Origin: Clostridiaceae bacterium
GTDB lineage: Bacteria > Bacillota > Clostridia > Acetivibrionales > DUMB01
Direction: 5' to 3'
NCBI GenBank assembly: GCA_012840085.1
Contig: DUMB01000098.1
Coordinates: forward strand, 62,001 to 126,000
DNA length: 64,000 nt
Translations under genes and position numbers: made by a program
Notes under the pieces: model-generated
Seen by the model: only the letters and a program-made list of their open reading frames with translations
Database searches by the model: none
Told to the model about the DNA's origin: nothing
In this document: piece by piece, positions 54,199 to 62,083 of the stretch
Layout of the letters: each line of letters begins with the position of its first letter
Numbering within the stretch: the first letter of the stretch is position 1

Positions 54199-55263
54199 GT
54201 GAGAAAAGTGCATAAGTATAACATTGTCAAGGACTATATTAAATCAAAAATAAAGAATGGGGAATTTCTTCCTGATGAAAAGATACCTAATGAGAGTGAA
54301 ATATCTGACATCCTGGGAGTTAGCAGCACTACTGTAAAAAAGGCCATGACAGAACTGGTGAACGAAGGGCTTATTTACCGCAAGAAAGGGAAGGGCAGCT
54401 ATGTAAGGAACATTAAAGACGCTCAGAAACTTTCCGCAAAAAATTTGGTGGTTCTCCTTTTGTCCACCCAGAATGTAAATGATAGTTCATTCACAAGAAT
54501 TATTCTTGGCATGCAGCGTTTTCTCACTTCAAAAGGTTATTCCCTTATTGTTGAGAACCCGAAGGACCCGCAAGAGGAGCTTCAAACAATTAATAAGCAT
54601 ATTGGTGGCAATATTGCTGGATTTATTATATATTCCAGCGACCCGCAGCAGTCAATTGACAATTATATTTATTTAAGAAGCATAGATATGCCCTTTGTGC
54701 TTTTAGACCGGGCAGTTGAATATTATCCGTCGAATTTTGTTGCTTGCAACAACCATGATGGTGCCTTTTCAGCAGTACAGTATTTAATTGAATTGCAGCA
54801 TAAGAGAATTGGCTTTGTTGCAGACAGGTTTTATCTTAGTTCAGAAAAGGAGAGATTCGACGGGTATTGTGATGCGATGAGGTTTGCTTCATTAGAAATT
54901 GATGATGATCTGCTGTTTTTGGACTCACCGGTGGACTACGACCGCCTGGAAAAGCAAATTAAAAACAGGAGCATAACCGCGCTGTTTGTGGTGAATGACC
55001 TGAAGGCATTGGAACTGATAAACGTACTTACCGACAGGGGAATACAAATTCCTGGTGATGTATCGGTAATGGGTTTCGATGATTATGAAAGCTCAAAGCT
55101 TGCGCATATCCCTCTGAGCACTGTCAGGCAGCATTTTGAGGAAGAAGGCTATTATTCTGCCAAAATTCTTTTAGAAGCGGCTGCCGGGACCGGAATACAA
55201 TATAATAGGGTATTGATTGGAACTCAGTTGGTGATACGTTCCTCAACAGCAATTTTAAGTTGA
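54199..55263 (+). CDS. GntR-headed, PBP1/LacI-type-sensor transcriptional regulator (AraR-like), copy 2
   Basis: It has the same architecture as the regulator at 49829: winged helix (YNIVKDYIKSKIKNGEFLPDEKIPNESEISDILGVSSTTVKKAMTELVNEGLIYRKKGKGSYV) plus ligand-sensing domain (NLVVLLLSTQNVNDSSFTRIILGMQRFL, MPFVLLDRAVEYYPSNFVACNNHDGAFSAVQYLIELQHKRIGFVADRFYLS, IPGDVSVMGFDDYESSKLAHIPLSTVRQHFEEEG). The start is GTG 54199 behind GAGGGGGATT. The shared NNHDGAFS segment and length show it is a paralogue of copy 1. It lies between the two mannosidase genes and probably controls one or both in response to a mannoside. Confidence 0.9.
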   Translation: MRKVHKYNIVKDYIKSKIKNGEFLPDEKIPNESEISDILGVSSTTVKKAMTELVNEGLIYRKKGKGSYVRNIKDAQKLSAKNLVVLLLSTQNVNDSSFTRIILGMQRFLTSKGYSLIVENPKDPQEELQTINKHIGGNIAGFIIYSSDPQQSIDNYIYLRSIDMPFVLLDRAVEYYPSNFVACNNHDGAFSAVQYLIELQHKRIGFVADRFYLSSEKERFDGYCDAMRFASLEIDDDLLFLDSPVDYDRLEKQIKNRSITALFVVNDLKALELINVLTDRGIQIPGDVSVMGFDDYESSKLAHIPLSTVRQHFEEEGYYSAKILLEAAAGTGIQYNRVLIGTQLVIRSSTAILS

Positions 55264-55325
55264 AAAGCACGAAAAATGAAAATTTTACTTTAAAAATTTT
55301 TTCAAGAAAATATTACGTTAAATAT

Positions 55326-55500
55326 GTTGCTTTGAGATACCAATTGGAAATACTACATTGAAAACTGCTTTGAAAATTGCTTTGAAGCATACTTTGAGAT
55401 ATTACTTTGAAATTGCTTTGAAGCATGCTTTGAGATATTACTTTGAAAATTGCTTTGAAATTGCTTTGAAGCATGCTTAAAACATTACTTTTTAATATTA
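55326..55500 (+). repeat. Degenerate tandem repeats, unit about CTTTGAAATTGCTTTGAAGCATG
   Basis: The spacer before the second mannosidase gene is built from variants of GCTTTGAAAATTGCTTTGAAGCATACTTTGAGATATTACTTTGAA, with a short internal unit of 11-12 bp (nTTnCTTTGAAA) and a longer period of about 45 bp. It runs up to the ribosome site and explains the false upstream extension of the track ORF. Confidence 0.7.
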
Positions 55501-55520
55501 CCTTTGAAAGGAGCTTTGAA

Positions 55521-58500
55521 ATGCTGAACGATTCTCAGTTGGACAGAACGATAAAAAAATTGGAAAGGCTTGAAGAAACTCTTTCAAAGCATAAATTTTC
55601 CACCATAGGGAATTTGGAAGTAAGCCGTTTTGAAACTATGGAACAGTATCATCAGGTACCTGATGATGCAAGCTTATATGTAAGTACCAAGCATGGTGAT
55701 ACCTGGGGTGGAGAAAGGTCATACTGCTGGTTCCGCGGTACCGCGCGTATACCTGAGGAATACAGCGGTAAAGCAGTTTATGTTCACCCGGTACTGGGAG
55801 GCTTTGAAGGATTTTTATGGGTAAATGGCATTCCGAAGGGTATTTTTACTACGAAACATTCCAATCAGATTACATCCCTTCATGAATATGGCCTGATAAC
55901 GAATAATGCTGAACCCGGTAAGGAATATGACATAGCTATTGAATTTTATGCAGGACATTATATACATGGAATGCACCCATTGGAAGAGAATGAGGTGCCG
56001 GATTTTACCTTTACTTTTGAACATATTTCCTTATGTGTAAAAAATCAGGATATTATTGATTTTATCTTTGATTTGCGGACACTTATCCAGTTGGCCAAGT
56101 CAATGGATAAATTCAGCTTCAGAAGAGCAGATGTATTGAATTGCCTTATAGAGGTTCATAAAACAGTATATTATTCAATTAACGACTTGCCGGAGAGTAC
56201 ATGGCGTACTGCACTTGCAAAAGCCAGAGAAATAATGAAACCGGTTTTGAGCGCTAAAAACTCCCAGTCTGCTCCAATAGCAGGCCTTATAGGGCATTCA
56301 CATATGGATACTGCATGGTTGTGGCCGCTTGAAGTCACCCTGAAAAAGTGCGCACGCACATATTCCAATCAGATAAGCCTGATGGAGCAGTATCCGGAAT
56401 ACCGGTTCATACAGAGCTCGGCCTATCATTCCGAAATGCTCAGACGCCACTATCCCAAGCTGTTTGAGATGATTCAGAGCAAAGTGGCTGAAGGAAGATA
56501 TGAACCTAATGGTGCTGTGTGGGTAGAATGTGACTGCAATATTACTTCGGGAGAGTTCATGATCCGTCAGATGTTGTGGGGGCAGAATTTTACACGCAAG
56601 TACTTTAACTTTACTTCCAACTGCTTGTGGATGCCTGACACATTTGGATATAGCGCCGCCATTCCTCAGATAATGAAGGGATGTCATGTAGACTATTTCC
56701 TGACAACCAAGCTGTCATGGAACGATACAAACAAGTTCCCTTACGAAGCCTTCTATTGGGAAGGAATAGACGGTACAAGGGTGTTTACGCACTTTAACTC
56801 AATTCACTGCTGGCCTGATGCTGAAACATTGATAAAATCTTTGGAAGGCCGGGACAGTGACAATTACATTCAGAATAAAAGGACAGTAAATAAGAGACTA
56901 GTTTCTTATGGCTTTGGCGATGGAGGCGGTGGCCCTCAATTTGAAATGCTTGAAGCCTCACGGCGTGTCCGGGATCTGGAAGGCTGCCCGAAGGCTGAGC
57001 ATGTAGTGGTAGGCCAGTTTATGAAAGATATGGAGAGGGAAGCTGTTAATCCTCCTTTGCATCAGGGAGAACTGTATCTGGAAATGCATCGCGGCACATT
57101 GACAAATATGCATAATATAAAACGAAACAACCGCAAAGCTGAATTACTGATACATGATTTGGAACTCTTGACTGTAAAGAAGGCTATAGCTGAGGGGAAA
57201 GCTGCGACAGATGAACACTTGAGGCCACTTGTGGAGACTCTGCTTGTAAACCAGTTCCATGATATATTGCCAGGCTCCAGCATTGCTGAGGTTCATGACC
57301 GGTCCTGCCGCGACATGTTTGAGTTGCTGAGAAAAGGAAAGGACATGATTCCGGAACTGGTGACGGTAAAAGCAGAAGATAATGTTATTACTGTTATAAA
57401 TACGCTTGGGTTTGAAAGAAATGAAATAATAAGAATTCCTGATATGGAAGGCATGGCACCTGTGGATGGCAGTCTGTCGGTACAACGGTATACGGATTTG
57501 CAGGGACGAAAGATGCTTTGCATCGGTCCTGTAAAACTACCGCCCATGGGCAGTATTGCAATTAAATTTGATAAAGAGAAATCACAACAAAAAGTTGAAG
57601 ATGATATCTTCTGTTATGACGGAAAAAAACTGACTACACCATTTGCTAAAGTTTCATTTGAGGACAACGGTACAATCGGCTCCTTCATTGATACCCGTGT
57701 CAACAGGGAGTTGCGAGGTAATGGGTACCCGCTTAATACTTTCCTCATAGCTGAAGACGTACCGGCATTATGGGACAACTGGGATGTTGACGCTGACATC
57801 CAGTTGAAGTTTGAGAATGCATCCAAATTGCTTGAGCGCCGGGTAATATCAACCGGTCCTCTTGAATTCAGGATTCGCAGCCGCTATCAGATATGCGAAG
57901 GTTCGTTTATAACACAGGATATGATCTTTTATGCTCATTCACCCCGTGTTGATTTTGAGACCATAATAGACTGGAATGCAAAACACAGATTCCTCAAGAC
58001 TGCTTTTGACACAACTGTTAAGAGCAACACTGCCCGCCATGAGATTCAGTTCGGATATTGTCAGAAGCCTACAACAAGGAATAATACTCTGGAGCAGGCT
58101 ATGTTTGAGGTACTCAACCACAAATATACTGACTTGTCCGAGCCAAGATATGGTATCTCGGTATTGAATGACTGTAAATATGGCGTGTCGGTAGAGGGTT
58201 CATCTATCAGATTGTCGCTTCACAAAGGTGGATGCAATCCTGATCCTCGCGGGGACATAGGCATTCATGAGTGCGTATATTCATTCTTGCCGCATATCGG
58301 CGGCTTTAAGGCTGAAAGCGTGGTTCATCCTGCATACTGCCTGAATGTTCCGCCAATTGTGATAAACGGCCGTGATGAAACTCCGTCCCTTGCAATGACA
58401 GATGCAGACAATATTATCATTGAGACGGTCAAACCCTGTGAAGATAATCAGAAGGCCTTTATCATCAGGTTGTATGAGGCTGAAGGAAGCTTTACCCACA

Positions 58501-58643
58501 GTACATTGAAGCTTGGGCTGCAGCCGCAGAGTGTTGAACTGACTGATATGCTGGAAGAGACGATAGAAAAGTTGCCGTGCAATAATGAAATACAGCTTAC
58601 TTTCCGTCCCTTTGAAATTAAAACAATTAAAGTAGGATATTAG
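55521..58643 (+). CDS. GH38 alpha-mannosidase (long form, about 1040 residues)
   Basis: This intracellular alpha-mannosidase of the Ams1/MAN2C1-like long form has an N-terminal jelly-roll region (about 1-230) and a catalytic barrel starting GLIGHSHMDTAWLWPLEVTLKKCARTYSNQ. Zinc ligands His261 and Asp263 and nucleophile Asp373 in LWMPDTFGYSAAIPQI are visible. FHDILPGSSIAEVHDRSCRDMF and C-terminal sandwich domains complete the protein. The track start (55473) reads through the repeat array; AAAGGAG 7 nt before ATG 55521 (MLNDSQLDRTIKKLERLEE) is decisive. The paralogue at 51501 is a different GH38 subtype, so the pair may share out different linkages. Confidence 0.94.
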   Translation: MLNDSQLDRTIKKLERLEETLSKHKFSTIGNLEVSRFETMEQYHQVPDDASLYVSTKHGDTWGGERSYCWFRGTARIPEEYSGKAVYVHPVLGGFEGFLWVNGIPKGIFTTKHSNQITSLHEYGLITNNAEPGKEYDIAIEFYAGHYIHGMHPLEENEVPDFTFTFEHISLCVKNQDIIDFIFDLRTLIQLAKSMDKFSFRRADVLNCLIEVHKTVYYSINDLPESTWRTALAKAREIMKPVLSAKNSQSAPIAGLIGHSHMDTAWLWPLEVTLKKCARTYSNQISLMEQYPEYRFIQSSAYHSEMLRRHYPKLFEMIQSKVAEGRYEPNGAVWVECDCNITSGEFMIRQMLWGQNFTRKYFNFTSNCLWMPDTFGYSAAIPQIMKGCHVDYFLTTKLSWNDTNKFPYEAFYWEGIDGTRVFTHFNSIHCWPDAETLIKSLEGRDSDNYIQNKRTVNKRLVSYGFGDGGGGPQFEMLEASRRVRDLEGCPKAEHVVVGQFMKDMEREAVNPPLHQGELYLEMHRGTLTNMHNIKRNNRKAELLIHDLELLTVKKAIAEGKAATDEHLRPLVETLLVNQFHDILPGSSIAEVHDRSCRDMFELLRKGKDMIPELVTVKAEDNVITVINTLGFERNEIIRIPDMEGMAPVDGSLSVQRYTDLQGRKMLCIGPVKLPPMGSIAIKFDKEKSQQKVEDDIFCYDGKKLTTPFAKVSFEDNGTIGSFIDTRVNRELRGNGYPLNTFLIAEDVPALWDNWDVDADIQLKFENASKLLERRVISTGPLEFRIRSRYQICEGSFITQDMIFYAHSPRVDFETIIDWNAKHRFLKTAFDTTVKSNTARHEIQFGYCQKPTTRNNTLEQAMFEVLNHKYTDLSEPRYGISVLNDCKYGVSVEGSSIRLSLHKGGCNPDPRGDIGIHECVYSFLPHIGGFKAESVVHPAYCLNVPPIVINGRDETPSLAMTDADNIIIETVKPCEDNQKAFIIRLYEAEGSFTHSTLKLGLQPQSVELTDMLEETIEKLPCNNEIQLTFRPFEIKTIKVGY

Positions 58644-58675
58644 AAAATAAATCTCATATTACAGGAGGATTAAGG

Positions 58676-59728
58676 ATGACTAAAAAAGAAAGAGTAGCCC
58701 TGGCCATCAATCACAAAGAACCGGACAAGGTGCCAAAAGGCGAAATAGCAATAGACGGTAGTCTGACAAAAAAACTGATCGGAGCTGACCGTTATGATCA
58801 GCTTGGTCCACTGGGAAGCGAGCTGGCTGCACGCGAGTTGCTTAATATGGATATTGCTTTTGTCAACGACTTTCCAATAAAGGTTGTTGGTCAAACTGAT
58901 GAGGGATACGACATTATACAGGGGCCTTTTGGCAACCAGATGGTTGACAATGGCAAGTCCAGCCATAATTATAAGCCCTTGGTGGACGACATTGAAGACG
59001 CAGATAACTACCATGTACCGGATATGAACTGGTGTCCCACCGACAAACTTGATTTTTATAAAGAAAATTCTGATATGTATGTAGTAGCCCAGATAGGGGG
59101 ACCTGCCAGCAACGTTTACCTGTGCATGGGCATGGAAGATTACATGGTTTATTCTCTTACAAATACAAAAGAAGTTGGCATTATTGCAGAAAGAATCATG
59201 GAGTACGAAGTAAAACGGGCAAAGAAATTCCTGGACCACGGTGCCGATGCAATACTCATTGCAGATGATATTGCTTTCAATTCAGGCCCATTCCTTCCTC
59301 CTGCAATTATGGACCAGATTGTTTATCCATATTTGAAATGGGCTGTGAAGGAAATAAAAAAATATAAGGATGTTCCGGTTTTTATGCATACAGATGGCTA
59401 CGTATATGATGTAATGGACAAAATAGTTGAATGCGGCTTTGACGGATTGCAGTCACTTCAGCCGTCTTCAGGCATGGATATTGCAAAGATAAAAGCTAAT
59501 TATGGAAAGGATTTGTGCCTTATGGGCAACATCGATCTGGATTATTTGCTGACTTTCGGAAGCCCTCAGGAAGTGGAAGACGAGGTCAAAAGGGTTATTG
59601 ATATAGCAGCACCCGGCGGTGGATTTATCCTGAGCTCATGCAATATTCTTGTGGATATCGTAAAGCCCGAGAATGTACTGGCAATGTATAATTGTGCTGA
59701 AAAGTACGGTGTATATGGCAGAAGATGA
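58676..59728 (+). CDS. URO-D/MtaA-superfamily protein, second copy (function unassigned)
   Basis: This is a PF01208-like TIM barrel: MTKKERVALAINHKEPDKVPKGEIAIDGSLTKKLIG, DADAILIADDIAFNSGPFLPPAIMDQIVYPYLKWAVKEIKKY, VPVFMHTDGYVYDVMDKIVECGFDGLQSLQPSSGMDIAKIKANYGKDLCLMGNIDLDYLLTFGS and GGGFILSSCNILVDIVKPENVLAMY. As in the 35248 paralogue, the His-x-Cys zinc motif of corrinoid methyltransferases is replaced by His-Thr-Asp-Gly. CAGGAGG precedes ATG 58676, 32 bp after the mannosidase stop, so it belongs to that operon. No corrinoid protein gene is near. Confidence 0.78.
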   Translation: MTKKERVALAINHKEPDKVPKGEIAIDGSLTKKLIGADRYDQLGPLGSELAARELLNMDIAFVNDFPIKVVGQTDEGYDIIQGPFGNQMVDNGKSSHNYKPLVDDIEDADNYHVPDMNWCPTDKLDFYKENSDMYVVAQIGGPASNVYLCMGMEDYMVYSLTNTKEVGIIAERIMEYEVKRAKKFLDHGADAILIADDIAFNSGPFLPPAIMDQIVYPYLKWAVKEIKKYKDVPVFMHTDGYVYDVMDKIVECGFDGLQSLQPSSGMDIAKIKANYGKDLCLMGNIDLDYLLTFGSPQEVEDEVKRVIDIAAPGGGFILSSCNILVDIVKPENVLAMYNCAEKYGVYGRR

Positions 59729-59789
59729 AGCCAATTAAAAGCTTCAACATAATTAAAACCCTCAATGCAATATAAAGCATCATAAAAAT

Positions 59790-59826
59790 AAAGCCTCAAC
59801 ACTTACGCGTTGAGGCTTTATTTTTA
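59790..59826. terminator. Rho-independent terminator after the mannosidase/URO-D operon
   Basis: AAAGCCTCAAC (59790-59800) and GTTGAGGCTTT (59809-59819) pair perfectly, followed by ATTTTTAT. The complement also ends in a U-rich run (TATTTTTATG), so it may work in both directions. Confidence 0.85.
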
Positions 59827-60075
59827 TCTTAGCTTTGCTTATCTTAAACTTTTGCTTATTTTAAGCTTTTGTTTGTCTTAAGCTTTTGTTTATCTTAAGC
59901 TTTTGTTTATCTTAAGCTTTTGTTTATCTTAAGATTTTGTTTATCTTAAGCTTTTGTTTATCTTAGCTTTGTTTATCTTAGCTTTGTTTATCTTAGGCTT
60001 TGTTTATCTTAGCAATTATTTATCCTAGCAATTATTTGTCTTAGCATTTATTTATCTTAACTTCATATTTATCTT
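59822..60075 (+). repeat. Degenerate tandem repeats, 19-bp unit (TTATCTTAAGCTTTTGTTTATC)
   Basis: TTTATCTTAAGCTTTTG is repeated about six times almost perfectly (59850-59960), decaying into TTATCTTAGCTTTGTT and TTATCTTAGCAATTA units on the right. No coding capacity. Confidence 0.85.
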
Positions 60076-60188
60076 AATTAGTTTTTTGCCAACTTATTGA
60101 TGGACATTCAATTAACGCATATAGTATCGTCAGGAGGATGGTCAAAGCTTTTCTTTAATCTGCCGTGAATACTTACCGGTCTTTAAAT

Positions 60189-61016
60189 TTAGCCTTTTAC
60201 TGCTCCGGCTGTTACACCTTCAATAATTCTGTTTGAGAATATAATAAACAGTATCAGTATTGGCACAGTTGACAGAATGGATACGGCCATGGCTGAATCA
60301 ACAGTCATAAATAAGTTCTTTGTGTACTTCATAATTATCAACGGAACGGTTTTATACTTCTCGCTCGTCAGGAAGATAAGAGGCAAGAAGAATTGATTCC
60401 ATATTTGTACTGAAACTGTTATACATACGGCAAACACTACAGGACTTGCCATCGGGAACATAATTTTGTAGAAAGTCGTCCATTCGCCTGCTCCGTCTAT
60501 AATTGCCGCTTCATGGATTTCCTCGGGAAGTTTTGCAAAAAAGTTGGACAGCATAAATACAGGCATGGAAATACTGGATGCCGATACAATAATAACAGAT
60601 AACAAATTATCTACAAGGTTCAGTTTGCTCATGAGCAGAAATATAGGTACAATACCCAGCTGTGCAGGGAACATCAAACCAATAAGGAAATATACACGTA
60701 TTGCTTTTTTAAGTTTAAAACTGTAGCGTGCAATTCCGTATGAGGTTAAAGAAGATATAATAACTATCAGAAGCAAACTTGCCACAAGTATGATTACACT
60801 GTTCAGAAAAAATCTGAGAAACTTATCATCAACCAGCAGCTTTTTATAATTATCAAATGTAAATCCACTTGGTGATCCAAGGGTGTTGGTCAGAATATCT
60901 TTTTTGGGTCTGAAAGAATTATATAATATATAACCCAGGATAAAAACTGCAAACGAGCAATATACCCATAGAAAAGCTTTTACAATCCCAGCTGCAATTC
61001 CATGATGTTTATCCAT
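60189..61016 (-). CDS. Carbohydrate ABC transporter permease, MalG type (CUT1)
   Basis: This membrane permease has the N-terminal AFLWVYCSFAVFILGYILYNSFRPKKDILTNTLGSPSGFTFDNYKKLL. Further segments include FLNSVIILVASLLLIVIISSLTSYGIARY, the EAA loop DGAGEWTTFYKIMFPMASP, and the usual C-terminus IILFIIFSNRIIEGVTAGAVKG. It lies 3 bp downstream of the MalF-type permease on the minus strand. It is the last gene of the operon, ending at the convergent repeat region. No ATPase gene is visible. Confidence 0.93.
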   Translation of the reverse strand: MDKHHGIAAGIVKAFLWVYCSFAVFILGYILYNSFRPKKDILTNTLGSPSGFTFDNYKKLLVDDKFLRFFLNSVIILVASLLLIVIISSLTSYGIARYSFKLKKAIRVYFLIGLMFPAQLGIVPIFLLMSKLNLVDNLLSVIIVSASSISMPVFMLSNFFAKLPEEIHEAAIIDGAGEWTTFYKIMFPMASPVVFAVCITVSVQIWNQFFLPLIFLTSEKYKTVPLIIMKYTKNLFMTVDSAMAVSILSTVPILILFIIFSNRIIEGVTAGAVKG

Positions 61017-61019
61017 GGC

Positions 61020-61964
61020 TTATTCCTCCTCCTTTCGATACATCAATGATATCTGGAATATCGCTACAATGAACAGCATCAGGAACAGTACCACCGCAAT
61101 AGTTGTTCCCATTCCCATGGAGTTTTCATTAACTCTTCCGCCCAGCGGATTCTGGTCTCCGAAGGCCATTCTGTAAAAGAACAGGGACATTACGTCAACA
61201 TTACGGTTTATACCTCCTGATATACCACCCAGGATGTAGCTGAAATCGAAAATTGTCATACCGAAAATGTAAGCAGCCAGTACCAGATTAAGGATAGTTG
61301 TTTTTATCTGTGGCAATACAATATAATAGAGCCTTCTCCAGACTCCGGCTCCTTCCAAGTATGCACTTTCAATTTCGTCGAAAGATATCATTTTCATGGC
61401 ACCGATGAAATATACCATACCGACGCCGATACCAGCCCATGTAATCATTATCCATACAATATAAATACCGAGTTCAGGGATACCAAGCCATGACCTGGTG
61501 AGATGACCAAGGCCTATCAACTCCAGTATTCTGTTAAAAAGGCCTATGTTTCCGTCAAATAGCAGAGTGAAAATAAAAACTATAATAGGTGTTGAAATAA
61601 ACTGCGGAGAAAATATTGCTACCTGGAAAAAGTTCTTTCCTTTTGATTTTATATAAATCATGTATGCCATAATAATCTGTATTGGTATTTGCAATAATAC
61701 AGTCAGCACAAATAACGTGAAACTATGTCCCAATGCGTTGGTCATTTGCGACATCAATTCGGGGTTTGTAAACAGTTCAATATAATTGCCTAAACCTACG
61801 AAGACTTTTTCGCTTATTCCATTCCATTCAAAAAAGCTTATATTTATAGCAGCGAAAATCGGGTAAATGACAAAGATTGTGTATAATATAAAGCCCGGCA
61901 GTAAAAAGAATATATATGGCCTTTTCTTGAAAAATGCTATCAATTTCACTCCTCCTCCGTACAA
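61020..61964 (-). CDS. Carbohydrate ABC transporter permease, MalF type (CUT1)
   Basis: This is the partner permease: PYIFFLLPGFILYTIFVIYPIFAAINISFFEWNGISEKVFVGLGNYIELF is the standard sugar-permease N-terminus. The EAA loop is LEGAGVWRRLYYIVLPQIKTTI. About six membrane segments are visible. The track starts at 61964 (MYGGGVKLIAFFKK). A start at GTG (VKLIAFFKKRPY) with GGAGGAG just upstream is about as likely and removes five residues. Together with the binding protein upstream it forms a three-gene importer set. Confidence 0.92.
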   Translation of the reverse strand: MYGGGVKLIAFFKKRPYIFFLLPGFILYTIFVIYPIFAAINISFFEWNGISEKVFVGLGNYIELFTNPELMSQMTNALGHSFTLFVLTVLLQIPIQIIMAYMIYIKSKGKNFFQVAIFSPQFISTPIIVFIFTLLFDGNIGLFNRILELIGLGHLTRSWLGIPELGIYIVWIMITWAGIGVGMVYFIGAMKMISFDEIESAYLEGAGVWRRLYYIVLPQIKTTILNLVLAAYIFGMTIFDFSYILGGISGGINRNVDVMSLFFYRMAFGDQNPLGGRVNENSMGMGTTIAVVLFLMLFIVAIFQISLMYRKEEE

Positions 61965-61997
61965 ACTAACAGATAACCACTGACAGTTAGTATAAAA

Positions 61998-62022
61998 ATG
62001 CTCCTTTTTACATAAGGAGCAT
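61998..62022 (-). terminator. Stem-loop between the binding-protein gene and its permeases (minus strand)
   Basis: ATGCTCCTT (61998-62006) pairs with AAGGAGCAT (62014-62022). On the minus strand the hairpin is followed by TTTTATACT, a terminator-like tail. Being inside the operon, it would lower permease expression relative to the binding protein. Confidence 0.75.
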
Positions 62023-62083
62023 CTTTATACAATTAATAGAAGCCGAATGTAAATTAAGTGAATTAAATATTAAAGTTTTTTAT

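Larger units (their letters stand above)
59729..60188. other. Convergent intergenic region with terminator and repeat array
   Basis: 460 bp between converging transcripts: a strong terminator (59790-59826), then about 250 bp of degenerate tandem repeats, then about 110 bp of unremarkable sequence up to the permease stop codon. Confidence 0.7.

Noticed and set aside
58670-59239. 189-codon minus-strand ORF opposite the URO-D-like gene
   Set aside because: Antisense to a well-supported gene; low-complexity Phe/His-rich translation.
59822-60075. Possible CRISPR array or origin iterons
   Set aside because: Tandem 19-mers with no spacers; no replication gene nearby; decay pattern fits slippage.
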